A stretch of DNA of 64,000 bases from Alistipes sp. (GCA_020026415.1 JAHHQL010000003.1:62001-126000); one strand, 5' to 3'; shown: positions 1 through 9,199, counted from the stretch's first letter. A program made the numbers and translations. Notes: generated from the sequence alone by a model not told the origin.

Positions 1-634
1 CGGGATCAGTTCTTTGAAACTTCACGATTTTCAATCGGTTGCCCAAGGATATGTGTCACCCACAATCATCGAGGAGCGACAACTCAACGTCGCCACGATG
101 GATGTCTTTTCGCGACTGATGATGGATCGCATCATCTTTCTCGGCGCACCGATCTATGACGATGCCGCCAACATCATTCAGGCACAGTTGCTCTTCCTCG
201 AAACGACCGATCCGGAGAAAGACATCCAGCTCTACATCAATTCGCCGGGCGGATCCGTCACGGCAGGTCTGGGCATTTACGACACGATGCAACTCGTTGC
301 CCCCGATGTGGCGACCATCTGTACGGGTCTTGCCGCCTCGATGGGTGCCGTTCTGCTGACGGCAGGTGCCGCAGGCAAGCGTTCGGCACTGCCCCACTCG
401 CGCATCATGATCCACCAGCCGCTGGGCGGCGCGCAGGGTCAGGCCTCCGACATCGAGATCACGGCTCGCGAGATCGCCAAGACCAAACGCGAACTCTACG
501 AGATCCTCGCCCACCATTCGGGTGCTTCGATCCGCAAGATCGAGAAAGACGCCGATCGCGACTACTGGCTCACGGCCGACGAAGCCAAGGCCTACGGTCT
601 GATCGACGAGGTGTTCACAAAACGTCAAAAATAA
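1..634 (+). CDS. clpP: ATP-dependent Clp protease proteolytic subunit ClpP (5'-truncated by window edge)
   Basis: Serine protease core of the ClpXP machine, which degrades tagged and regulatory proteins in the cytoplasm. From the TTG at 14 there are 206 codons. The Ser-His-Asp triad is visible as Ser109 (GLAASMG), His134 (IMIHQP) and Asp183 (DRDYW). The frame stays open upstream and the codons before TTG read Gly-Ile-Ser-Ser, which fits the N-terminal extension of Bacteroidota ClpP. The TTG is therefore probably internal and the true start lies left of the window. The stop is 5 bp before clpX, so the two form an operon. Identity is certain; only the start is unresolved. Confidence 0.95.
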   Translation, partial: GISSLKLHDFQSVAQGYVSPTIIEERQLNVATMDVFSRLMMDRIIFLGAPIYDDAANIIQAQLLFLETTDPEKDIQLYINSPGGSVTAGLGIYDTMQLVAPDVATICTGLAASMGAVLLTAGAAGKRSALPHSRIMIHQPLGGAQGQASDIEITAREIAKTKRELYEILAHHSGASIRKIEKDADRDYWLTADEAKAYGLIDEVFTKRQK

Positions 635-639
635 CAGAA

Positions 640-1908
640 ATGGCCAACAAAAATCATAAGGGAGGCGACGAAAGCCGCTGTTCTTTCTGCGGTGCTTCGC
701 GCAACGAGGTGAAACTGATGTTTCAGGGTGCCAACGGCGCGAACATCTGCAACAAATGTATCGAAAACGGATTCCGCATCATGGCGGACAACCACTTGGT
801 CGAAGAGACACAGGCCGTATCGGGAAAACCGTCGGGCGCAGCCCCCATCACAAAGGAGGATCTGATGAAGCCCGCCGAAATCAAGGCATTCCTCGACCAG
901 TATGTCATCGATCAGGACGATGCGAAGCGTTACATGTCGGTGGCAGTCTATAACCACTATAAACGACTGATGTACGCTCCGAAAGAGAACGATGTGGAGA
1001 TCGACAAGTCGAACATCGTGCTGGTCGGCCCGACGGGTACGGGTAAGACGCTCATGGCACGCACCATTGCGCGTCTGTTGAAAGTCCCCTTCACGATCGT
1101 CGATGCCACGGTACTCACCGAGGCGGGTTACGTGGGTGAAGATGTCGAGGGTATTCTGGCACGCCTGTATCAGGCCGCCGACTACAACCTCGAACAGACC
1201 GAGCGCGGCATCATATTCATTGACGAGATCGACAAAATCGCGCGCAAGGGCGACAACCCCTCGATCACGCGCGACGTATCGGGCGAGGGTGTGCAACAGG
1301 CACTCTTGAAGATCCTTGAGGGTACGATCGTGAATGTTCCCCCTCAGGGCGGCCGCAAGCACCCCGAACAGAAGTTCGTGCAGATCAACACGCGCAACAT
1401 CCTGTTCATCTGCGGCGGTGCGTTCGACGGCATCGAGAAGAAGATCGCCCAGCGGCTGAACACCCGCGCCGTGGGTTACGGCCGTAACAACGCCGACAAG
1501 ATCGACCGCAACAACATCATGCAGTACGTCACCCCGCAAGACATCAAATCGTTCGGTCTGATCCCCGAACTGGTCGGTCGTCTTCCGGTACTGACCTACA
1601 TGCAGCCGCTCGGCCGCGATGCCCTGCGTTCGATCCTCACCGACCCCAAGAACGCCATCACCAAGCAGTATGAGCGTCTGTTCGAGATGGACGGCGTGAA
1701 ACTTACGTTCGACGAGGATGCCCTCGAATTTATCGTGGACAAAGCCGTCGAGTTCAAGTTGGGTGCACGCGGTCTGAGATCAATCTGCGAGGCGGTTATG
1801 ATCGACACGATGTTCGAAATTCCGTCACAAAACATCACGGAATTTCACATCACCCGCGACTACGCCGCCAAAAAGTTTGAGAAATCGAACGGTTTAAATT
1901 ACAAATAA
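640..1908 (+). CDS. clpX: ATP-dependent Clp protease ATPase subunit ClpX
   Basis: AAA+ unfoldase that feeds substrates to ClpP. Its 422 residues match the family length. An N-terminal C4 zinc finger uses Cys14, Cys17, Cys37 and Cys40. Walker A is GPTGTGKT at 130-137, and Walker B (IIFIDEID) is at about 191-198, followed by the sensor and C-terminal AAA lid. The pore loop GYVGED is present. The ClpP-docking loop, usually Ile-Gly-Phe, reads Val-Gly-Tyr at 278-280. It starts 5 bp after clpP, so the pair is cotranscribed. Confidence 0.97.
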   Translation: MANKNHKGGDESRCSFCGASRNEVKLMFQGANGANICNKCIENGFRIMADNHLVEETQAVSGKPSGAAPITKEDLMKPAEIKAFLDQYVIDQDDAKRYMSVAVYNHYKRLMYAPKENDVEIDKSNIVLVGPTGTGKTLMARTIARLLKVPFTIVDATVLTEAGYVGEDVEGILARLYQAADYNLEQTERGIIFIDEIDKIARKGDNPSITRDVSGEGVQQALLKILEGTIVNVPPQGGRKHPEQKFVQINTRNILFICGGAFDGIEKKIAQRLNTRAVGYGRNNADKIDRNNIMQYVTPQDIKSFGLIPELVGRLPVLTYMQPLGRDALRSILTDPKNAITKQYERLFEMDGVKLTFDEDALEFIVDKAVEFKLGARGLRSICEAVMIDTMFEIPSQNITEFHITRDYAAKKFEKSNGLNYK

Positions 1909-1932
1909 TAGGAGGTATTTCGAATATTTCGT

Positions 1933-1940
1933 TATCTTTG
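1933..1940 (+). promoter_or_regulatory. Putative -7 box upstream of transketolase
   Basis: TATCTTTG fits the Bacteroidota -7 consensus TAnnTTTG and lies about 50 bp before the transketolase ATG. No convincing TTTG -33 box sits 19-20 bp upstream, so the call rests on the -7 match and position. Confidence 0.5.
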
Positions 1941-1991
1941 CATAGATAACCGAAGGGCAAACCCCTCGAAAACTAACCTATCGAAACAGAT

Positions 1992-4022
1992 ATGTCAACA
2001 AATTCCAAACTCACTCGTGTAGCCGACAACATCAGAATCCTGTCGGCAGCCATGGTCGAACGTGCTAAATCGGGTCACCCCGGAGGCGCCATGGGCGGTG
2101 CGGATTTTATTGCGGTGCTCTATGCCGAATTTCTGCGCTACGACCCCGAAAATATGGCTTATCCGTTCCGTGATCGTCTTTTCCTCGATCCGGGACACAT
2201 GTCGCCGATGCTTTATTCGGTGCTGTCGATGGCCGGTCACTACTCGACCGACGATCTGAAAAACCTGCGCCAATGGGGCAGCGTCACTCCGGGTCATCCC
2301 GAAGTCGATGTGATGCGCGGCGTGGAAAATACCTCCGGCCCGCTGGGTCAGGGTCACGCCATGGCACTCGGTGCCGCGATTGCCGAACGCTTCATGGTGG
2401 CCCGATTCGGCGAATGGATGGCACACAAGACCTATGCCTACATCTCAGACGGTGCCGTCGAGGAGGAGATCTCGCAGGGTGTCGGCCGTGTGGCAGGTCA
2501 CCTCGGACTGGCCAACCTGATCATGTACTACGATGCCAACAACGTACAACTCTCGACCATGGTCGATGAGGTGGACGCCGAGAACATCGCCATGAAATAC
2601 GAGGCTTGGGGCTGGCATGTACTCACGATCGACGGTCACAACATCAATGAGATCCGTCAGGCTCTGGTTGCCGCCAACTCCGAAACGGAACGTCCCACGC
2701 TGATCATCGGTCACACGATTATGGGCAAGGGCGCACGCACCGCCACGGGAGAGAGTTTCGAAAATAAGGTCTCGACCCACGGACAACCCCTGTCGAAGGC
2801 AGGTGCCGACATCCCCGCCACGCTGATGAACCTCGGCGGCGATCCCGAAGATCCGTTCAAGTTGTTCCCCGAAACGCAGGAGGTATTCGCCGAACGTCGC
2901 GAGGAGTTGAAACGCTGGATCGAGGAGCGTCACGAGACCGAGAGCATGTGGCGTTCGGAACATGTCGATCTGGCACTCAAACTCGACGGATTCCTTTCGG
3001 GCAAGTTGCCCGACATCGACTACAAGTCGATCGAACTGAAGGCCGACGGTGCCACCCGTGCCGCTTCGGCCACCGTACTGGGTGTCTATGGCGAGAAAAT
3101 CGAGAATATGATCGTGGCCTCGGCCGACCTGTCCAACTCGGACAAGACGGACGGGTTCCTCAAAAAGACCAAAGCCTTTACGAAGGGCGATTTTTCGGGC
3201 AAATTCTTCCAAGCGGGAGTATCGGAACTGACGATGGCCTGCGTGATGAACGGTATGGCACTGCACGGCGGTGTGATTCCGGCCTGCGGTACGTTCTTCG
3301 TATTCTCGGATTATATGAAACCCGCCGTACGTCTGTCGGCACTGATGCGTCTGCATGTGATCTACATCTGGTCGCACGACTCGTTCCGTGTCGGTGAAGA
3401 CGGTCCCACGCACCAGCCCATCGAGCACGAGGCTCAGATCCGTCTGATGGAACAGGTCCGCAACCACCGCGGCGAACGCTCGATGGTCGTGCTGCGTCCT
3501 GCCGACGGCGACGAGTGTGTCATGGCTTGGAAACTCGCCCTTGAGGAACATCGTCCCGTTGCCCTGCTGCTCTCGCGTCAGGACATCAAGACCCTGCCCG
3601 CCATGAGCACCAGCCGTCGTGAAGAGGCCGCCCAGATTTCAAAAGGTGGTTATGTCGTCATGGACGTTGCCAAACCCGCCGCCGTATTGGTTGCCACGGG
3701 TTCGGAGGTTTCGACCCTGATCGAGGGTGCCGAAATCCTCGCCAAAGAAGGCATCGGTGTCCGCGTCGTGAACGTACCGAGCGAGGGTCTGTTCCGCGAC
3801 CAGCCCAAATCGTATCAGAACACGGTACTCCCGCAGGGTATCGTCCGCTACGGCATGACATCGGGTCTTCCCGTAAACCTCCAGAGTCTGATCGGCGAAA
3901 ACGGCATGATCCACGGTCTGGATCACTTCGGCTACTCGGCTCCCTACAAGGTACTCGACGAGAAGTTCGGTTTCAACGGCGAAACAGTGGCCAAAGAGGT
4001 CAAGGAACTCCTTGGCAAGTAG
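1992..4022 (+). CDS. tkt: Transketolase
   Basis: Thiamine-diphosphate enzyme that moves two-carbon ketol units in the non-oxidative pentose phosphate pathway, in the cytoplasm. The 676 residues are full length and cover the N-terminal ThDP-binding, central pyrimidine-binding and C-terminal domains. The N-terminal GHPGGAMGG motif and a ThDP/Mg segment with SDGAVEEE are visible, the latter in place of the commoner GDGC form. The central domain carries HDSFRVGEDGPTHQP. The gene appears monocistronic, with a -7 box upstream and a strong terminator downstream. Confidence 0.95.
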   Translation: MSTNSKLTRVADNIRILSAAMVERAKSGHPGGAMGGADFIAVLYAEFLRYDPENMAYPFRDRLFLDPGHMSPMLYSVLSMAGHYSTDDLKNLRQWGSVTPGHPEVDVMRGVENTSGPLGQGHAMALGAAIAERFMVARFGEWMAHKTYAYISDGAVEEEISQGVGRVAGHLGLANLIMYYDANNVQLSTMVDEVDAENIAMKYEAWGWHVLTIDGHNINEIRQALVAANSETERPTLIIGHTIMGKGARTATGESFENKVSTHGQPLSKAGADIPATLMNLGGDPEDPFKLFPETQEVFAERREELKRWIEERHETESMWRSEHVDLALKLDGFLSGKLPDIDYKSIELKADGATRAASATVLGVYGEKIENMIVASADLSNSDKTDGFLKKTKAFTKGDFSGKFFQAGVSELTMACVMNGMALHGGVIPACGTFFVFSDYMKPAVRLSALMRLHVIYIWSHDSFRVGEDGPTHQPIEHEAQIRLMEQVRNHRGERSMVVLRPADGDECVMAWKLALEEHRPVALLLSRQDIKTLPAMSTSRREEAAQISKGGYVVMDVAKPAAVLVATGSEVSTLIEGAEILAKEGIGVRVVNVPSEGLFRDQPKSYQNTVLPQGIVRYGMTSGLPVNLQSLIGENGMIHGLDHFGYSAPYKVLDEKFGFNGETVAKEVKELLGK

Positions 4023-4047
4023 GTTTTTCCTATTCACACATAAATCG

Positions 4048-4083
4048 GAGACGGCTTTCAACGAAGGCCGTCTCTTTTTTTCG
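4048..4083 (+). terminator. Intrinsic terminator after tkt
   Basis: The inverted repeat GAGACGGC / GCCGTCTC (4048-4055 and 4067-4074) has an 11-nt loop and is followed by a run of T. Confidence 0.9.
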
Positions 4084-4100
4084 GAGCAAAGGACGTAAGT

Positions 4101-4131
4101 TTTTGTTTTTCCAAAAAATGTCGTACCTTTG
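4101..4131 (+). promoter_or_regulatory. metK promoter
   Basis: TTTTG at 4101-4105, an 18-bp spacer and TACCTTTG at 4124-4131 form a complete -33/-7 pair. Transcription should start near 4137, just before the SAM-II aptamer, giving a leader of about 165 nt. Confidence 0.75.
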
Positions 4132-4156
4132 CCCTCCCATTCGAACGAAGAGGGAA

Positions 4157-4210
4157 ATGTGGAAAGATTTGACTGATTGCAACCACAATAAAAAATCGCT
4201 AAAACAGCTC
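4157..4210 (+). promoter_or_regulatory. SAM-II riboswitch in the metK leader
   Basis: The segment matches the SAM-II (SAM_alpha) aptamer in order. P1 is TGTGG at 4158-4162 with CCACA at 4183-4187. The conserved loop GATTTG starts at 4166, and TTGCAACCAC ends at 4186. The A-rich linker and conserved GCTAAAA are at 4198-4204. Pseudoknot P2 can form between GATT (4175-4178) and AATC (4194-4197) and between CTG (4173-4175) and CAG (4205-4207). The two use the same base at 4175, so exact pairing needs folding. The element lies 20 nt after the predicted start site of the SAM synthetase gene, as expected for product feedback. Confidence 0.88.
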
Positions 4211-4303
4211 ATTTTTTATTCTATCAGCCTATTTTTCCCATTTTATACGTTTAACTGAAAACGGACGGGCACCCCCCGGACGCTTTCCCAACAATTGTAT
4301 ATT

Positions 4304-5608
4304 ATGGGTTTTTTGTTTACATCGGAGTCGGTCTCCGAAGGCCACCCCGACAAAGTATCGGATCAGATTTCCGATGCCATTCTCGATGAATTTCTGCGTC
4401 ACGACCGCGAATCGAAGGTCGCTTGCGAAACTCTTTGCACGACGGGTCTTGTCGTTGTTGCGGGCGAAGTCCGTTCGGAGGCCTATGTCGATGTGCAGGA
4501 GGTCGCACGCCGCGTAATCCGCCGTATCGGCTACACCAAGAGCGAATATCAGTTCGACTGCAATTCGTGCGGCATTCTGTCGGCCATCCACGAGCAGTCG
4601 AAGGACATCAACCGCGGTGTCGTCCGCAAGGAGGAAGAGGAGCAGGGTGCCGGCGATCAGGGCATCATGTTCGGTTATGCCTGCAACGAGACGCGCGAGA
4701 TGATGCCCGCAACGCTCATCCTGTCACATGTCATCCTCAAGGAATTGGCCGTCATCCGCCGCGAAGGCAAGGTGATGACCTACCTGCGTCCCGACTCCAA
4801 ATCGCAGGTGACGATCGAATATGACGAACAGACCAACAAGCCCGTGCGTGTTCATACGATTGTCGTATCGACCCAGCACGACGAGTTCATCCTCCCGAAC
4901 GACCACCTTACCGAGGCCGAAGCCGAGCGAAAGATGCAGGAGCAGATCCGCGAGGATGTCCGCACGATCCTCATTCCGCGCGTCAAGGCACGTCTGGAGC
5001 GTGCCCACGACAAACTGGCCGACCTGATCGGCGACGACTACATCCTGCACGTGAACCCCACGGGCAAGTTCGTGATCGGCGGCCCTCACGGAGATACGGG
5101 TCTGACGGGACGCAAGATCATCGTCGATACCTACGGAGGCCGTGGTGCCCACGGTGGCGGTGCTTTTTCGGGTAAGGACTCCTCGAAAGTCGATCGTTCG
5201 GCCGCATACGCCGCACGCCACATCGCCAAGAACTTGGTGGCCGCAGGAGTTGCCGACGAGATCCTCGTCGAGTTGTCGTACGCCATCGGTATCGCCGAGC
5301 CGCTTTCGATCTACGTGGACACCTGCCGCTCGGAGCGTCCCGCCGCCATCAAGGGCATGACCGACGGCGAAATCGCCCGCCGCATCGGCAAACTCTTCGA
5401 CCTGCGTCCCGCGGCCATCGTCAGGAAGTTCGGCCTGAAGAACCCGATCTTCGAAGCCACCGCATCGTACGGCCACTTCGGAAACCGCCCCTACACCAAG
5501 ACCGAAAAGATCTGGACGGACGGCAAAGAGGAGGAACGCGAAATCGAATTTTTCTCGTGGGAGAAACTCGATGCCGTGGAGGCCATCAAAGAGGAATTTG
5601 GACTCTAA
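4304..5608 (+). CDS. metK: S-adenosylmethionine synthetase
   Basis: Makes S-adenosylmethionine from methionine and ATP in the cytoplasm. From ATG 4304 there are 434 residues. The start is chosen because MGFLFTSESVSEGHPDK is the canonical N-terminus; an upstream in-frame TTG at 4295 adds only three unconserved residues. The GHPDK methionine/ATP motif and the GAHGGGAFSGKD phosphate-binding segment are present. A SAM-II riboswitch occupies the leader, so expression should fall as SAM rises. A strong terminator follows the gene. Confidence 0.97.
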   Translation: MGFLFTSESVSEGHPDKVSDQISDAILDEFLRHDRESKVACETLCTTGLVVVAGEVRSEAYVDVQEVARRVIRRIGYTKSEYQFDCNSCGILSAIHEQSKDINRGVVRKEEEEQGAGDQGIMFGYACNETREMMPATLILSHVILKELAVIRREGKVMTYLRPDSKSQVTIEYDEQTNKPVRVHTIVVSTQHDEFILPNDHLTEAEAERKMQEQIREDVRTILIPRVKARLERAHDKLADLIGDDYILHVNPTGKFVIGGPHGDTGLTGRKIIVDTYGGRGAHGGGAFSGKDSSKVDRSAAYAARHIAKNLVAAGVADEILVELSYAIGIAEPLSIYVDTCRSERPAAIKGMTDGEIARRIGKLFDLRPAAIVRKFGLKNPIFEATASYGHFGNRPYTKTEKIWTDGKEEEREIEFFSWEKLDAVEAIKEEFGL

Positions 5609-5632
5609 TTTTTCGAAAAAACGACCAATTCG

Positions 5633-5681
5633 GGAAAACCGGCCGCTACGGAACACCTCCGTCGGTCGGTTTCCTGTTTTT
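5633..5681 (+). terminator. Intrinsic terminator after metK
   Basis: A long hairpin has GGAAAACCGGCCG pairing imperfectly with CGGTCGGTTTCC, strengthened by ACGG/CCGT near the loop, followed by TGTTTTT. Confidence 0.85.
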
Positions 5682-5954
5682 AAGGAATCTGAATTGGAAG
5701 CCCCCCGAAAATAATAAATTTGAAATACTCTGAATTTTAAAATTTTAAATAATTCGGTTCCTTTTGAAAATTCACAAGAAGTGCATCCCGCTTCGTAGAA
5801 AAAAGGATTTTCCTTTTGTAATTCCGATTTTATTTGATAATTTGCACCCCGATATTCAAACAAAAACCGTTTTTTAAGGGTCGAAGGCGTGCGATAAGAA
5901 AACCCGATTTTCAAAGGCGCACCCCCGAACCGACTTTTCGGACAATGTTTGTTT
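5682..5954. other. Intergenic region without visible gene
   Basis: About 270 bp of AT-rich sequence lies between the metK terminator and the protease promoter. I see no ORF with coding character on either strand, no tRNA and no clear riboswitch fold. Confidence 0.6.
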
Positions 5955-5962
5955 TAAATTTG
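5955..5962 (+). promoter_or_regulatory. Putative promoter of the C10 protease/BACON operon
   Basis: TAAATTTG matches the -7 consensus about 44 bp before the protease ATG. The -33 region is a T-rich TTTTCG rather than TTTG. Confidence 0.5.
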
Positions 5963-6005
5963 CATAAACAGATTATTAACTGAATACAAACCTTAAATTG
6001 TGAAT

Positions 6006-7913
6006 ATGAAACGTTTATTCTTATTGCTTTTCAGCATCCTGCCGGGATTGTTGTTCGCTGACAACATTTCGGTGGAAAAAGCCCAGAATGTGGCAATGAA
6101 ATTCATGCAATCATGCGGTATTCCCCAGACTCGCAGCACCCAGTTGCGTATGGCTTGGGACGGTGAGAGCAGAGAAACCCGCGGCCAGCAGGAACCCGCG
6201 TTCTATGTGTTCGACCTCGAAGGTAACGGACAAAAAGGATTTGTGATCGTTGCCGCCGATGATCGTGCGATGCCTATTCTGGGTTATTCGTTCGAAACCG
6301 GTTTCAACGAGCGCAACATTCCGTTGGCCATGCGCGGTCATCTGAACGACTACCGCAAGGAGATCAACGGCCTGCGTCAGATGAATGCCGTTGCCTGCGA
6401 CGAGGTACGTCAGGCTTGGAAAGAGGCTTCGACCGTAACCCGCGCAAGCGAGTCTTACGACAAGAATGTTCACGGCAACATCCTTGTTCAGTACGAGACC
6501 GCAAAGTGGGATCAAGATGCTCCCTTCTGGGATCAGAACCCCGTATATCATGGCCAGAAAACCTATTCGGGTTGCCAGATCACTTCGATCTGTATCCTGA
6601 TGCGTCACTTCAAATGGCCCGATCATGGTGTCGGTACCGTTCCTTCGTACTACTGCCAGCAGATCAATCAGCGCATTAATTCCCGTACTCTGGGCAAACC
6701 CTACGAGTGGGACAAGATGCCCATGAAATATGTCAAAGGTCAGTACTCGAAAGAAGAGGGCGAACGCGTTGCCCGCGTAATGGCCGATTTCGGTGTCATG
6801 ATCAAAGCCGAGTACGGTACGGCTCAACACGGTGGTACGGGTGCAATTCCTCAGGATGTTCCCGCTGCCCTGATGACCTATATGAAATATGACAAATCGA
6901 TCATTTATCGTCCCCGCGACTATTACAGTATGGACACTTGGTTGGATATGATCAAATCGGAGTTGGATCGTTGCCCGATCCTCTACACCGGTGCCGATGA
7001 CAGCGGTAAAGGCGGTCACGCATTCGTATTCGACGGTTACACCGACAACGACTACTTCCACACCAACTGGGGTTGGAGCGGCGCTTGCGACGGTTGGTAC
7101 AAGATCACGGCTCTTGCTCCTACGCAGCAGGGTGCCGGTGGTAACAACGGTAACTTCAACGTTATGCAGGGGGTTGCCTTCAATATGAAACCCGATGAGG
7201 GTGGCAAACGTGTCGGTGGCGAGATCAAATATCTGACCAACTACCCTTGGAAGGGGCGCACATGGTACGGTCTGCGTGCTCTGACCACCCACATCTCTCA
7301 AGGTAGCCCCTTCAAGGCTGAAGCCGGTATTTTCTTCAATGTTGGCGACCTGCCCGTAGATTTCAAACTTTCGTTCTGGTTGTGCGACCGCAACGGTAAC
7401 CGCAAGGAGCAGATGACCATGAAGGTAAATAACCAGGAAACCCAAGAAATGTCTTTTGGCAACATGTCCCCTTGGCATGAAGCTGTACAAATCCCTTCGA
7501 TGGATCTGACTTACACCTCAAATCCCGAAAAGGGCGACCGTGTTCGTGCATTCTACAAGAAGGATGATCAGTGGGAGTTGATCTCCGGTACGACCGACCG
7601 CGCCGACGATGGCAAACCTTGTAGTTTCGAAATCGTCGTAGGTGAGGATGCTCCCGCCGACGTAAATATCGAGCAGACCACCAAAGTTAAGTACGAAAAG
7701 GCTTCCAAAGAACTGACCCTTACCGTAAAACGCGGTGTCACGATGAAAATTATGGACGCAACGGGTAAGGATCTGACCTCGACCGCAGCAACCGTCAGCG
7801 GTACCCGCATCGTAATCGACGGCAAGAAACTTTCGGCAGGTTCGTACACGATCCGTCTGACGGCAGGTGCCATCAGCAAGGAGTTCAAATACACGGTAGG
7901 TGCCGGCAAATAA
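6006..7913 (+). CDS. Secreted C10 (streptopain-family) cysteine protease
   Basis: Predicted extracellular or surface papain-fold protease of 635 residues from ATG 6006; the GTG at 6000 would add only two residues. A signal peptide covers about 1-19, ending near LLFADN. A propeptide-like region spans about 20-155, with FVIVAADDRAMPILGYS typical of C10 prodomains. The catalytic Cys is about 190 in YSGCQITS. The catalytic His is about 338 in GGHAFVFDGY, followed by the family NWGWSG. A C-terminal extension of about 235 residues ends in a beta-rich domain. The block after the Cys reads QITSICILM where the family usually has VATAMAQ. It lies 30 bp before a BACON lipoprotein and is probably cotranscribed with it. 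Substrate unknown. Confidence 0.88.
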   Translation: MKRLFLLLFSILPGLLFADNISVEKAQNVAMKFMQSCGIPQTRSTQLRMAWDGESRETRGQQEPAFYVFDLEGNGQKGFVIVAADDRAMPILGYSFETGFNERNIPLAMRGHLNDYRKEINGLRQMNAVACDEVRQAWKEASTVTRASESYDKNVHGNILVQYETAKWDQDAPFWDQNPVYHGQKTYSGCQITSICILMRHFKWPDHGVGTVPSYYCQQINQRINSRTLGKPYEWDKMPMKYVKGQYSKEEGERVARVMADFGVMIKAEYGTAQHGGTGAIPQDVPAALMTYMKYDKSIIYRPRDYYSMDTWLDMIKSELDRCPILYTGADDSGKGGHAFVFDGYTDNDYFHTNWGWSGACDGWYKITALAPTQQGAGGNNGNFNVMQGVAFNMKPDEGGKRVGGEIKYLTNYPWKGRTWYGLRALTTHISQGSPFKAEAGIFFNVGDLPVDFKLSFWLCDRNGNRKEQMTMKVNNQETQEMSFGNMSPWHEAVQIPSMDLTYTSNPEKGDRVRAFYKKDDQWELISGTTDRADDGKPCSFEIVVGEDAPADVNIEQTTKVKYEKASKELTLTVKRGVTMKIMDATGKDLTSTAATVSGTRIVIDGKKLSAGSYTIRLTAGAISKEFKYTVGAGK

Positions 7914-7943
7914 GTTGTATCCGATTAAAAAAAAGCAAAACCA

Positions 7944-9137
7944 ATGAAAACTATTCAAAAATATTTACTTGCACTGCTCATTGTTGCAATGCCTATGATG
8001 TGGGCAGGTTGTTCGGATGACGATACCAATACCCCGAACCCCGGTCCCAATCCCGGTCCCGCGGACGGTCCGATTGTAATCGAAAATGAAGGCAACATCG
8101 TCATCCCCATGGAGGGCGGTGAGCATGTCCTGAAATTCTCGGCCACCAGTGCGTGGGAGGCAGTACCCGATCAGTCGTGGTGCCGTATCAACCCCCGCAG
8201 CGGCGAGAAGGGTCAGAACCAGCTGACCATCTCGGTTCCCGCCAACAACTCGTACAACGAGCGTAACTCGATGGTCATTCTCCGACTGAAGAACCGTTCT
8301 TTCGAGAAGAAGTTCACCGTAACGCAGAAGCAGAAAGGTGCCCTGACACTCACCTCGAACAAGGTAGAGGTCGGTTCGGCTGCCGAGGAGATCACGGTTG
8401 AAGTAAAGACCAACGAAGAGGTTACTTTCGAGATCGCGGCCGATGCAAAGAACTGGATCAAGGAGGCCGCAACCCGCGCCATGGAGACCAAGACCTACAA
8501 GTTCCGCATCGAAGAGAACGCAAGTTTCGACAAACGTCAGGGTAAGATCACCTTCAAGGCCGCTTCGGGTCTGACGGAAACCTTCACCGTATATCAGTCG
8601 GGTGCCAAGGAAGAGGTGATCCTCTCGCAGAGCCAGTTCACGCTGGATCACAAGGCACAGGACTTCACGGTCGAGGTACGCAGCAACGTCGAGCACCGCA
8701 TGATCATGCCGACCGATGCCAATTGGCTCACCAAGAAAGAGAGCCGTTCGTACTCGTCTTCGACCTATGTATTCCACGTAGAGGCCAACACCAAGCAGGA
8801 GATCCGTACCGCAGAGATCAAGTTCGAGTACACGGCCAAAGGCAAGACCGAGACCGAAGTACTGACCGTACTCCAGAAGTATGAGGGCGGTATGAGCCAG
8901 AACCTGATCATCGTTCACAACAACAAGAAGTTCACGACTCCGACCCTGTTCGGCGAGCAACTTGTAGCCAAGATCCTTTGGGGTGACTCGGCTAATTTCG
9001 AGGACTACAAGGCCGGTGCAACGCACACCTACTCGGACAACTCGAAACACACCGTAACCATCGAGGCTGAGGGTGCCGAGAGTTTCAACATGAACGACAT
9101 CGAAGGTCTTGAGGAGTTGAATGTAACTGCATTCTAA
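7944..9137 (+). CDS. BACON-domain surface lipoprotein
   Basis: Lipoprotein of 397 residues with lipobox MMWAGC (Cys23), then an acidic and Pro/Gly-rich linker suited to outer-surface export. Three BACON-like repeats follow at roughly 50-130, 131-220 and 225-315. Each ends in a strand like FTVTQKQ, FTVYQSG or LTVLQKY, and they carry tryptophan motifs such as DQSWCRI, KNWIKEA and ANWLTKK. The last 80 residues have a PKD-like pattern (WGDS, THTYSDNSKHTVTI). BACON domains are linked to carbohydrate or mucin binding. Its place just behind a secreted protease suggests a surface partner, anchor or inhibitor, but this is inference. Confidence 0.85.
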   Translation: MKTIQKYLLALLIVAMPMMWAGCSDDDTNTPNPGPNPGPADGPIVIENEGNIVIPMEGGEHVLKFSATSAWEAVPDQSWCRINPRSGEKGQNQLTISVPANNSYNERNSMVILRLKNRSFEKKFTVTQKQKGALTLTSNKVEVGSAAEEITVEVKTNEEVTFEIAADAKNWIKEAATRAMETKTYKFRIEENASFDKRQGKITFKAASGLTETFTVYQSGAKEEVILSQSQFTLDHKAQDFTVEVRSNVEHRMIMPTDANWLTKKESRSYSSSTYVFHVEANTKQEIRTAEIKFEYTAKGKTETEVLTVLQKYEGGMSQNLIIVHNNKKFTTPTLFGEQLVAKILWGDSANFEDYKAGATHTYSDNSKHTVTIEAEGAESFNMNDIEGLEELNVTAF

Positions 9138-9167
9138 ACGACCTCCGATTTTCGGATCGGAAAGATA

Positions 9168-9199
9168 GAGAGGGTGATCGAACGATCACCCTCTTTTTT
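9168..9199 (+). terminator. Intrinsic terminator of the protease/BACON operon
   Basis: GAGGGTGATCG and CGATCACCCTC (9170-9180 and 9183-9193) form a hairpin followed by TTTTTTG. Confidence 0.9.

Noticed and set aside
4295..4303. Upstream TTG start for metK
   Set aside because: It adds three residues that are not conserved, while the ATG at 4304 gives the canonical N-terminus.
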